NCBI RefSeq assembly: GCF_002079055.1
Contig: NC_047499.1
Coordinates: 62,001-126,000 of the forward strand
Reading direction: 5' to 3'
DNA from: Saccharomyces paradoxus
Lineage: Eukaryota > Ascomycota > Saccharomycetes > Saccharomycetales > Saccharomycetaceae
Length of the DNA: 64,000 bases
The translations under genes were made by a program, and so were the position numbers. Each line of letters opens with the position of its first letter. Position 1 is the stretch's first letter. Under the pieces are notes generated by a model. That model did no database searches. It was not told the DNA's origin and saw nothing but the letters and a program-made list of their open reading frames with translations. Positions 29,627 through 38,304 of this stretch are shown here, piece after piece.

Positions 29627-32600
29627 TCATGCTTGAAGAGGCTTGCTCTTATTTAGAAGGGACCTGAATTCCTTGACCTTCTCAATACTAGCATGATTCT
29701 CATTAGTAGTGAAGGTTTCTTCTAGATAACCCAGTACCTTGTTGAGACCTTTTTGTTGAAGTGAATAGATCAAGCCGTTTTGAAGGACTAACGAGGGAGC
29801 GTGTTCGTTTAAATAAATAGTTTCAATCAAGTTATTGAACAACATTGAAGGAGTGAAAGGGTTCAAAAAAGACTCGACCGAAATCAAGGTCTTTAGTTCG
29901 TCTATATCCAATTCAGGTGACTTCAAATAAGCTTTGAATCTACAGTAGTTTTTCACTTTTTCTCTCAACTTTTCTTTCATTGATTTGTCATTTTCCATGC
30001 TAGGAGACAATAGTCTGATGGAATCATACAGATTGTTTAGCATTTGGGTTAGAATTTCCTTTTTGACCTTTGTCGCCATTCCACCGGTGTTAAAGTTCAT
30101 AAGCTGATCTGAATGGGCAATCAGATTGTACGTTGATAATAAATTTATGAAGCTTGTTTGGCTGGATAAAATATTGGCGAATTGTAATGTATTTTCTGGA
30201 CTTTCATAGTACGCGATGTTTCTATTGAAACTGTCCAAAAATAATGCAAATGTATAAAGGTCCATGGTCTTATGGGGGGTTCTCAGTTCCCTTGGGGTCT
30301 TTTCAAACAGCGTGAACGCCTCCTTTAAATCATTCTTATTAATTAAATATTCTAACTGAATATCAATTTTCGATGATTCACTAATTTTGTCATTGAATTT
30401 TTCAGAAAGATTTTCATATTTCTTGAATTCACCAGACCTGATACAAGATTTTAATAAAAGTTCCAAGTTCAAAACAGGAACAACGTTATTGTGCCTTAAA
30501 ATATCAGCATAGTTACCACCGTCAAACATCCTTTCATAAATCAGCTCGATAGCATTTTTGTTTTCAGCTTGAATAGCAATACTCTTGAAATTCTCCGGGA
30601 AATTACAGACTCTTATGAAACTGGATAAAGATTCACAATTCTTGATTAATTTCAACATAGAATCATTCCTCAAATTTGGCACAAAAACTTTGCTAAATTT
30701 CGGATTATTGATTATCAACTGTGTGAGGTTCCTACCAGGAATTTTAGAAATCATCAAATTCACTATATTTTTCAGTTCAATTGAATCAGGACATGCCTCT
30801 AAGCATTTGTCGACAACTTTTTTGTTGATAGCTTTTTTGACGATCAATTCCTTATACGTATCATAATCGAAGCAATAACCTTCTTTGCTCAGTTTAGTAA
30901 ATTCCCTTATGCCACCTCTGGGAGAGTTTCTGATGAACGAACCTAAGGATAACGGATAAGATTTGTCCCAATCACCTGGATGATTGAAAAAGTTCAGTAA
31001 ATCTTGTCCATTAGCGGTGTCATCGAGGTTGACCATTTTCATAGCCTGAGATACGACACCGGCTAACAAGTTTGGATCTAAATTCAATCTGCAAAAGTTT
31101 TGAGCCAACATTTTAAACTGATGTTCAATTTGGTCTCTAAACTTCAAAAGAACCTCATTGTTGCCATTTTGCAAAATTGGATAAGTGTCAAAATCAAACA
31201 ATTTGGTTATCAAAATGGCATGGATCTCCAGAATGTATGGGAAATCCTTTATTGTCTTTGGAATTTGAACAAAGTTGTTAATGCATGATATTAACCCGTT
31301 ATAGCTGACCATTTCGCAATTTTCTAAATTGAAACCTTCTACAAAGTTCTTAAAAAACTTTGCGTGGGATATTTTGTTTAACAATGATTGCGATTGAAAA
31401 TTATCAACTATCATATTTAGAAATTGAAATTTGCTAATAGAGTTGCTCTTCTTAATAAACTCAGCGTGCGATTCAATAAACCTCATAAGGTAGTCCTCGC
31501 CACATTGAATTTCTCTCAAATAATTGAAGACGAATGGATAAATACCAATATCAAAAGGAAAATTTTTGACAATGGATTCTTCTAAAATTTTCATGATAAC
31601 TTCATTATCCTTCAATTGTAAAGAGTAATCTAACAAAGACGTCGTAATGGAGTCAACACCGATTGGATATAGTAAGTAATCCGATAATTTTTGCTTTTTC
31701 AATGGAGACAAATTTCTTTCCATAGGAAAGATATAGTCATAAATTCTCTTAGTCAAATTCCAATCCTGGAAACTGTTTGCCATGAAAACCAAATAAAATT
31801 CGTAAGAGAACTCAGGTATCCAATCCAATTCATGGAACTTGAACCATATTTCATAAGCCTTGGAAGAGTCTACTTTACTCATCGAAATTAGGAAACTCGA
31901 TAATAGTAAAGAAATGTTAGAAGCGAGGCCATTTGAGCTTTGAATTTTGGAAACCAGATCGTCCAAAAGGTTGGTAGCCAGTTCAACTTCGCCGGTTTCA
32001 ATGAAACTAGAAAGAATTACGCTATAAATTTCGAACTGGTCATCAAATAAACTTTGGTTTGGACTGCCAGATGACAACGATAGTCTAAAATCTTCATAAA
32101 GTTCTTTAATGGCAAACTTATCATTTGTTAACTTGGCATATGAGAAGCATGCTATAAAGTAAAACGAATCCTTGACAAAAGCTGGTGAAGATTTTATGAC
32201 TTGTTGGGCTTTTGACAGGGTGATATGGCCCGGATAAATGTTCATCGCTAAAAGATTGTAGTCAAGAACATCTTTTGAAAAATTGCGGAACTTTACCACA
32301 CTTTTTTGCCTTGGATCATTGGTAGTTGTATTGAATAATTCAATGGCGATTTTGTAAAAATCATTACCGTTTGGATTTTTGAACTGATAGGCTAAAATAG
32401 ACCCTTTGAAGAGAGACAATAGTACAATATTATAGATTTCATCAGGGGGTTTCAATCTATTGTTGATCATATCTTGGTAGCACGTTAATAGCTCGTACAT
32501 TTTGTTGTCTAAATCATTGTTATCCAGCGGCCTCTTGCAAAGAGAATCCAAAACCTTCGTAAAAATCTCTAATGGTGGAACGATATCATTTCTTTTCAAC

Positions 32601-33250
32601 GATTGATATAAAGAGTTGATTTTGTTATACTTTTTTTGTTCATAACAACGATTAATTTCGTCAACATGAGTTTGCAAATACGTAGATTTATTCAAGCATG
32701 GTTCTGCGTCTTCTTTCCAAACGGGAGCATTTTCATCTTTGAAAAGGCTGTACTCGTTTTGTTGCTGTTGCACTGATTGTTGCTGTTGCGCTGATTGTTG
32801 TGGTGTTTTTAATGATAGATCTTGAAAGTTTCTATTACTAAAGTTCAAGGGGTCATACTGGTTTGTTGGCAGAGTGGGACCGGTAGAATAGTACCTGTGT
32901 TGGGTGTTGCTGTTATTAACGTTGTTGGCACTTTGCTGTTGCTTCAGCGATCGAAGAGAAACGTTTTGGTTATAAAGTAATTCTTCGTGGGTCAGAGGGT
33001 TGGCAGTGCTGTTTATGCAAGAATCCAGGTCGTGCAAATGCAAAATATCATCTACGTTGTTATAGTTCACATTCGCCACTACGACTGGATGAGGATGTAG
33101 ATGAGATGCATGAAGTACGGGATCCGAATTTACCAAACCTTGGTTTTGCCTTAGATACTGGTAGGAGCTATCGAAAAAAGATGTTGCAGTTTTCTTTTGA
33201 GCGGCGGAACGATGATAACCTTTGGAGTATATGAATGATTTGAAAGCCAT
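29627..33250 (-). CDS. RPM2: Rpm2, protein subunit of mitochondrial RNase P
   Basis: 1207 aa (I recall 1202). Rpm2 works with the mitochondrially encoded RNA in processing the 5' ends of mitochondrial tRNAs and also influences mitochondrial import and P-body components. The N-terminus is basic, hydroxylated and free of acidic residues (MAFKSFIYSKGYHRSAAQKK), a good matrix-targeting presequence. A Gln-rich segment at about residues 152-165 comes from a tandem 18-base repeat. The rest is a helical solenoid with PPR-like stretches (for example NDIVPPLEIFTKVLDSLCKR and NRLKPPDEIYNIVLLSLF). Between it and UFO1 is a 1.5-kb gap. Confidence 0.95.
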   Translation of the reverse strand: MAFKSFIYSKGYHRSAAQKKTATSFFDSSYQYLRQNQGLVNSDPVLHASHLHPHPVVVANVNYNNVDDILHLHDLDSCINSTANPLTHEELLYNQNVSLRSLKQQQSANNVNNSNTQHRYYSTGPTLPTNQYDPLNFSNRNFQDLSLKTPQQSAQQQQSVQQQQNEYSLFKDENAPVWKEDAEPCLNKSTYLQTHVDEINRCYEQKKYNKINSLYQSLKRNDIVPPLEIFTKVLDSLCKRPLDNNDLDNKMYELLTCYQDMINNRLKPPDEIYNIVLLSLFKGSILAYQFKNPNGNDFYKIAIELFNTTTNDPRQKSVVKFRNFSKDVLDYNLLAMNIYPGHITLSKAQQVIKSSPAFVKDSFYFIACFSYAKLTNDKFAIKELYEDFRLSLSSGSPNQSLFDDQFEIYSVILSSFIETGEVELATNLLDDLVSKIQSSNGLASNISLLLSSFLISMSKVDSSKAYEIWFKFHELDWIPEFSYEFYLVFMANSFQDWNLTKRIYDYIFPMERNLSPLKKQKLSDYLLYPIGVDSITTSLLDYSLQLKDNEVIMKILEESIVKNFPFDIGIYPFVFNYLREIQCGEDYLMRFIESHAEFIKKSNSISKFQFLNMIVDNFQSQSLLNKISHAKFFKNFVEGFNLENCEMVSYNGLISCINNFVQIPKTIKDFPYILEIHAILITKLFDFDTYPILQNGNNEVLLKFRDQIEHQFKMLAQNFCRLNLDPNLLAGVVSQAMKMVNLDDTANGQDLLNFFNHPGDWDKSYPLSLGSFIRNSPRGGIREFTKLSKEGYCFDYDTYKELIVKKAINKKVVDKCLEACPDSIELKNIVNLMISKIPGRNLTQLIINNPKFSKVFVPNLRNDSMLKLIKNCESLSSFIRVCNFPENFKSIAIQAENKNAIELIYERMFDGGNYADILRHNNVVPVLNLELLLKSCIRSGEFKKYENLSEKFNDKISESSKIDIQLEYLINKNDLKEAFTLFEKTPRELRTPHKTMDLYTFALFLDSFNRNIAYYESPENTLQFANILSSQTSFINLLSTYNLIAHSDQLMNFNTGGMATKVKKEILTQMLNNLYDSIRLLSPSMENDKSMKEKLREKVKNYCRFKAYLKSPELDIDELKTLISVESFLNPFTPSMLFNNLIETIYLNEHAPSLVLQNGLIYSLQQKGLNKVLGYLEETFTTNENHASIEKVKEFRSLLNKSKPLQA
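32761..32796 (-). repeat. Tandem 18-bp repeat coding for Gln-rich segment of Rpm2
   Basis: Two 18-base copies, 32761-32778 and 32779-32796, differ at one base (CACTGATT against CGCTGATT). In the protein they give the units QSAQQQ and QSVQQQ. Replication slippage here would alter Rpm2 length in steps of six residues. Confidence 0.85.
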
Positions 33251-34761
33251 TTTTGTTTGTGTATGCTTTTTTTTTCTGTTCTGTTTGTTGCAGTTTCTAT
33301 AATTTTAAGTAAACCTATATTTTTATGCAAAAAAAAATGGGCTGTACTGTATGAGTCTATATTTGTATAAATTTTTTTTTGAAGATGAAGTATAAACTGA
33401 CAAAAATTGTGTCAGCGTTGAAGCTATAGCTTTTTTATGATGTGTCTTGGTCTTGAGTGTGTGATATTAGGGAAGCAGCGCACAGTAAATTTTCTTCTGC
33501 TTTCTTATAACGTGTAAACAATTCTGCTGTTCTAGTTTATTATGTGGAAAACTTCTCACGAATCAATTTTATAAAACATACAACGAGAAAAGTATAGTAT
33601 GGACAAACGAGAGACGACTTAATTCGTGGATTTGTAATTGACGTGTGTATGATTCGAGGAAAACTGTCAGTTTTTGCTTTGTCATGGGGCAATTGTAAGG
33701 CACACCGAGTCTCGGCCCCGAGTGCCTGGCCAATAAGAAGGCGCGCATTCGGAGCTGCCCCACTCTTTGTGCGCTCTCGCATTTCATTGGTCCACCAGGG
33801 AAAATTCGGCGGTTAAAAGCGGACTCAAGCGGGAATAAAAACCTTGCTTATTGTACGCCGTTAAAAGCTCTACAAATCTGCTAAAAGAGTCGAACATACA
33901 GCCTTGCTAAGCGCTTCTGTGTGGTTATAAATGAATTAAAGCAGAACTCGAACAATGCGCGGCTAGCGCAATCTCGGTACCTTCTGCTGGTTTTGAAGGC
34001 TTCACCGAGCTTTCAGACGGTTCTTACTTTTGGCATTTTATCCAGATGTCACTAGCTGTGAAATTTTCCATTGCATCTTACGTATAACACCGGTAAGTTC
34101 CTCTTCGCGCACAATTGCTCTGCGAAGTTCGTGATAAATGTTTTATAAGGTCTTTGTTGTCTTGAAATTGTCCTCTCTTTAAGTATTGCTTTATATGTTT
34201 ACCCCAATTTTTTACCGCCGAAGGGTTAACCTTTGTGCTATGTGGTGTACGGTGGATATGGCTTGGATTGGCGGCGGTATATTCATATTGCACGCCACAA
34301 CTGCAACAGCTGAAGTGCTGTTTCCGGTCTCCCGGTTTAGCGCTCTTTGGTTCAAATATTCTGGAAATTTTATAGTAGTGACTTTTTAACGCGGAAGGCG
34401 TAATTCATGATTCAAAGGATAACCTACTATCCACCTTAATAATGAGTGTATACAACAAGGTTTTGTACAATTGAAATAGGCCTTTAAGAGGCGGGAGATA
34501 CTTCTTGTTACCCCTTTTGGCGCTTTGGAGAAGTTACTCAGTTCTCCCTTTTTCTTTTCCAGTTCGAACTCGGGGCGAAGCTCTAATAATTTTTTTTTGC
34601 TATTATTTAATTTTCGCTGCCTTAATTTTTCCCTTTCTATTTGCTCGCATGTGGCAATTTTCAGTATTACCTTGAGATGACTTAAATAAACCTAACAGGA
34701 AGGTAAACCAAGGACGAGTTAAAAGATTTATCAGGTGGCCGACACTAGGGAATAAGACAGT
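33251..34761. other. Long non-coding region RPM2-UFO1
   Basis: 1511 bases holding the divergent promoters of RPM2 and UFO1. No conserved-looking protein gene is present; the corresponding S. cerevisiae frames YML090W and YML089C are considered dubious and I see no convincing equivalents (the longest minus-strand frame, 33540-33782, is only 80 codons). It contains a G+C-rich palindromic patch (about 33685-33780) and the tRNA-Ile relic (33886-33966). Confidence 0.7.
33886..33966 (-). pseudogene. ZOD1: Probable relic of a tRNA-Ile(UAU) gene (ZOD1-type Pol III locus)
   Basis: Read on the minus strand from 33966: TAGC then CATTGTTCGAG (33947-33966) resembles a decayed box A/D-arm (compare TAGCTCAGTGGTTAGAG of tRNA-Ile-UAU); TTATAAC (33930 to 33924) matches its anticodon loop; GTTCGACTC (33895 to 33887) is a full match to the box B consensus GWTCRANNC. 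The acceptor and T stems no longer pair, so no working tRNA is encoded. In S. cerevisiae the ZOD1 locus in this same interval is described as the surviving promoter of a lost tDNA-Ile that still binds Pol III factors. The match of position, strand-consistent order and anticodon supports orthology, but box A carries an insertion and the call stays tentative. Confidence 0.45.
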
Positions 34762-36765
34762 ATGGAGCGGTCTGGCTTGGTATTGCAGGACCTTCCACCT
34801 GAGATCCTGATAAACATCTTTTCTCACTTAGATGAAAAGGATTTGTTCACATTGCAAGAACTTTCTACGCATTTCCGAAACCTCATTCACGATGAAGAAC
34901 TTTGGAAGAACCTGTTCAAGTCTAGAGTTCACACTACTCATTTTCCCACATTTTCCCAGTCTTCGAAGTTTAGTGTAGAATACATTGAAAGAACACGGGG
35001 CCTTCATCATTGGCAACACAACAAGGCCATAAGAACCAAATACACAATAATGCCGACGAGGAACTGGAACCAGCCCAGTATAGAACGCATAGTGTTCGAT
35101 TATCCACGAGTTGCTGCTTATAATGATGGTACCATTACCATTCTACAATTACAAAATCACAAGAGGCAGAAGAAGTTCAAAAAATTGATTTATATTCCAT
35201 GTACGACACCACAAGGTTGCTCTACCATGGATTTCAATATTAACGCTGCAGTGTTCGGTAGATTTGACGGCAGAGTGTTCGGGAAACTGCTCAGTAACAA
35301 ATCGTACTTGACGCCCGTGATGGAATTTACGGGAAGACATAGTGCCGGCGTTACTGCCATTTGTAATTCAGAATCCTGGGACACGTCTAGGGAAGACTGG
35401 TCTGTCAGTGGCTCTGAAAATGGTGAAGTTATTTGGTGGTGCGAAAATAAGCTCGTTAAGATGTGGAAGGTTTCTAACAGGGTTATTTGGAAACTAGCTT
35501 TTTTCAAAGATTGGACTCTAATCATGGATGATGAAAAGTTGTACATCATATATCAGATGCAGGAATTGCATAGCATCGACATTCCTAGGGATGCGGGCGA
35601 ACAACCCATGAGGGTGCGATTTTTCAAGATGGATTTTGGCTCCATGACTTTGGTGCTTGCTGACTTGAATAACGTTTATACAATATCGGTCAACCCCAAT
35701 GGTAACTTCGGCAATTTGAGGAAGTTGGAAATGCCTGAGCAGATATGCGCAATTGAAATAGACGCAAAAACTTCTCAAAGAGAACAAAACTGGCAATTTG
35801 CCGGTGACGATGGCTGCTATATCAGTCTTTTGACGATACAGAACATACTCTACATTATCAATATAAGAGATCTTTCCGCGGCAGGTCTGAAAGTCCAATG
35901 TAAAATAAGTTTTGATGAACAAGTATATGTGTCGCAGGTGACAAATTTAATCGTTGTAGTAGCATTGCCAAATACTCTACAAATATTGAACGCGATGACA
36001 GGTGAGTTAATAAAGTCAGTGTTGAAGACTGACAAGTTTCCTGAATTTTTGAAGGTATCGCAGGATAAAATCATTATGGGAAGCGGTAACGTTTTGAATT
36101 ATTTAACGTTTGTTTCGGGTGACTCGAAAAAACACCACCATTCTAGCAAGGGTAAAAACGCAATAAGCAACAAGTGGAATGAAACTTTAAATACAGAGTT
36201 GCAATATTATGATGAAGATGAGGACCTCAGGAGGAAAAGACAATCAGAAATATCAAGATTGATTAATGCTTATGGTGGAGACTTGGAATTTTTAGGTAAC
36301 GCTGATGAAGAAGACGACATTCAGTTGAGAATCGCACTCTTAGAATCGCAGGAGGTACAAGCGCGGAATCAAGCCGAAACGGGAGAACTTCTCGGAGATG
36401 ATGAAGATGAGCAGTTAAGAAGGGCGTTGGAAGAATCTCAACTGATACATCAGGCACAGATGAATAGGCCTGCGAATCAAAATAATAACACGAATGATGA
36501 GATAGATGAAGATGATGAAGAATTTCTCAGAGCCATCAGACAATCAAGATTAGAAGACGAAAGGAGGAGAGATCTTAGAAGTCATGCTACAGGTCGACGA
36601 AACGGGCCTTTGAGTGACGAAGCTTTTACTACAGATGGTGCAGATTCATCCGAGCAAGCTTCAACCGAGAACACCATCGATAGTGCTGTTGGTGTCGATG
36701 CTGGTAATAATGTTGATGAGGACTTACAACTGGCCATTGCGTTGTCACTGAGTGAAATCAACTGA
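34762..36765 (+). CDS. UFO1: Ufo1, F-box substrate receptor of SCF ubiquitin ligase
   Basis: 667 aa. Ufo1 brings targets such as phosphorylated Ho endonuclease to the SCF ubiquitin ligase and is induced by DNA damage. An F-box is at residues 5-50 (LQDLPPEILINIFSHLDEKD). A beta-propeller-like middle follows (residues about 85-450). The C-terminus has ubiquitin-interacting motifs: DIQLRIALLESQE near 518, EQLRRALEESQ near 549, EFLRAIRQSRLED near 585 and EDLQLAIALSLSEI at 653-666. Those known in S. cerevisiae let Ufo1 be recognised by Ddi1 and turned over. Acidic linkers separate the motifs. Confidence 0.95.
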   Translation: MERSGLVLQDLPPEILINIFSHLDEKDLFTLQELSTHFRNLIHDEELWKNLFKSRVHTTHFPTFSQSSKFSVEYIERTRGLHHWQHNKAIRTKYTIMPTRNWNQPSIERIVFDYPRVAAYNDGTITILQLQNHKRQKKFKKLIYIPCTTPQGCSTMDFNINAAVFGRFDGRVFGKLLSNKSYLTPVMEFTGRHSAGVTAICNSESWDTSREDWSVSGSENGEVIWWCENKLVKMWKVSNRVIWKLAFFKDWTLIMDDEKLYIIYQMQELHSIDIPRDAGEQPMRVRFFKMDFGSMTLVLADLNNVYTISVNPNGNFGNLRKLEMPEQICAIEIDAKTSQREQNWQFAGDDGCYISLLTIQNILYIINIRDLSAAGLKVQCKISFDEQVYVSQVTNLIVVVALPNTLQILNAMTGELIKSVLKTDKFPEFLKVSQDKIIMGSGNVLNYLTFVSGDSKKHHHSSKGKNAISNKWNETLNTELQYYDEDEDLRRKRQSEISRLINAYGGDLEFLGNADEEDDIQLRIALLESQEVQARNQAETGELLGDDEDEQLRRALEESQLIHQAQMNRPANQNNNTNDEIDEDDEEFLRAIRQSRLEDERRRDLRSHATGRRNGPLSDEAFTTDGADSSEQASTENTIDSAVGVDAGNNVDEDLQLAIALSLSEIN

Positions 36766-36956
36766 AAATATGTATATTTAGAAGAGCATATGTTAAACTT
36801 TTTTTATAGATTTTTTTGTTGTGAAATTTAATGTTTTTTTTTTTTTTTGAGAATTTCGAACTTTATTCTTCTTCATTATTAAAAATTACGAATATATATC
36901 TAAATATGATTAATGCTTATTTACATGGGAAAAAATCGTCAATCGTAAATAGTTGA

Positions 36957-37895
36957 TTAGAAAACGAAAACTTTATCGCTTCCATTACCTTTGTGAAACC
37001 CATTGCTCCACCCCAACTCCTTTGCATAGTTCAAAACCATTTCATTCATTTTAGGAGGCCCGCAAATCAATAAACGATGGTCCTCCGCTTGTTTAGGCAG
37101 GTATCTTTTCATTTCTTCTAAAGTTACGTACCCGACATCACCATTCCATTTACCGTTTGGCTTGTGAATTACATAATGAACTTTAAAATGTGGGTACTCT
37201 TTAGCCATGTGGTCTAGTTGTGATTTCATAAGGATATCATCCTCTGTTTCGTTTGCGTATATCAAAGAAATGTGTGTTAGATCTTCTGGAGAGGGTATGA
37301 TTTCTTGCAATACTTGCAAGACAGGGGTTATACCAGACCCTCCTGCGATTATACCCAACTCTGTTGCGGTATCTTGATCATATTCCAGTTCGCCCAAGGG
37401 CCCCTTAAATTCTACACACTGGCCAATTTTCAATTTATCAAAATACTTAGAAACAACACCATGCTTATACGTCTTGACCACTAATTCCAGGTGACCTTCC
37501 GTATTAGGAACATTCACCGGCGTATAGTATCTCACTAATCGCTCACCATTTATTGTAACCCTTACTGCCAGGTGGTATCCCATGGGAATATTCAATCTTT
37601 CAAATGGGTACTTTAATTTGAAGCAGTACAAACTGGTATTACGAGAAATGCGGGTCTTCTTGGCTAGCGGCAGGGCCACCCATTTATTTCTGTAAAGGGA
37701 TTTATCAGTTCCAACCGTAATAAACGCTGTGGCATAAAGTACTACAAATTGCAGCAATGAAACAACTACAATCTTAACATTTTGTGTTTTCCAAAGGTAA
37801 AGCGGCGTAACCACACAGTTCATAAGCAATCCTGCGGAAAATAGGTAGAGCGGGTTTGCCAAAGCAAACGATATACATGTCTCTACTATTGACAT
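36957..37895 (-). CDS. AIM33: Aim33, cytochrome b5 reductase-like flavoprotein
   Basis: 312 aa from the ATG at 37895, the length I recall; the frame is open 16 codons further but only to a TTG. It belongs to the NADH-cytochrome b5 reductase family close to Cbr1. N-terminal hydrophobic segments (about 5-60) suggest a membrane anchor. FAD-binding RYYTPVN, the NAD-binding GGSGITPVLQVL and LLICGPPKMNEMV are all present, so an active NAD(P)H oxidoreductase is likely. Its partner is unknown; the name comes from an effect on mitochondrial inheritance. It converges on UFO1 and is followed at its 5' side by the ALO1 3' end. Confidence 0.93.
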   Translation of the reverse strand: MSIVETCISFALANPLYLFSAGLLMNCVVTPLYLWKTQNVKIVVVSLLQFVVLYATAFITVGTDKSLYRNKWVALPLAKKTRISRNTSLYCFKLKYPFERLNIPMGYHLAVRVTINGERLVRYYTPVNVPNTEGHLELVVKTYKHGVVSKYFDKLKIGQCVEFKGPLGELEYDQDTATELGIIAGGSGITPVLQVLQEIIPSPEDLTHISLIYANETEDDILMKSQLDHMAKEYPHFKVHYVIHKPNGKWNGDVGYVTLEEMKRYLPKQAEDHRLLICGPPKMNEMVLNYAKELGWSNGFHKGNGSDKVFVF

Positions 37896-38304
37896 TATTT
37901 CGAGAGGTTGGTTTCTACACAAAACAGATATATTATGAGTCAATATAAAACATGTTTAAATCTCTGGAGAAAAAAAAAATGCTGCAATATATACAACACC
38001 TAATTTGCATTTCCTATCAAAATCCTAAAAACTTCTCTGTAGATGGATCTACGTTACGCCATACCGATGTTTCGTTCTTGCTTATACGACCAATCATTAC
38101 CGCGTTCGGCTTTTCCAAAAAAAAAGTAGTAAGGATAACGAAAACGAAAAAAGGGTCCCATGATTACTAAAAGCTCTAGTTTAAAGACAAAATTTTTTGT
38201 TAAACAGCTAAGAATAGTTATTAGAATGTACATGAACAGTCATCACACTGCTATATATATATTTCTTAGTAAGATAGAAAGATATAATTGCGAAAAAGAA
38301 GAGA
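37896..38304. other. Intergenic region AIM33 promoter / ALO1 3' end
   Basis: 409 bases. I see A-rich tracts (near 37970 and 38118) suited to a nucleosome-free promoter, and an AT-alternating run near 38252-38260. No other feature stands out. Confidence 0.5.

Noticed and set aside
33540-33782. 80-codon minus-strand frame in the RPM2-UFO1 gap
   Set aside because: Overlaps the palindromic G+C-rich patch, has no recognisable product, and corresponds to an interval where S. cerevisiae frames are rated dubious.
34346-34356. GGTTCAAATAT resembling a tRNA T-loop
   Set aside because: Lacks the final CC, has no matching stem or box A at the right distance.
34541-34585. Second possible Pol III box B (AGTTCGAACTC) upstream of UFO1
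   Set aside because: It fails the last conserved C of the box B consensus, is a palindrome likely to occur by chance, and has no convincing box A or anticodon remnant; the site at 33887-33895 is better.
37896-37943. N-terminal extension of AIM33 by 16 codons
   Set aside because: Begins with TTG; the ATG at 37895 gives the known 312 aa.
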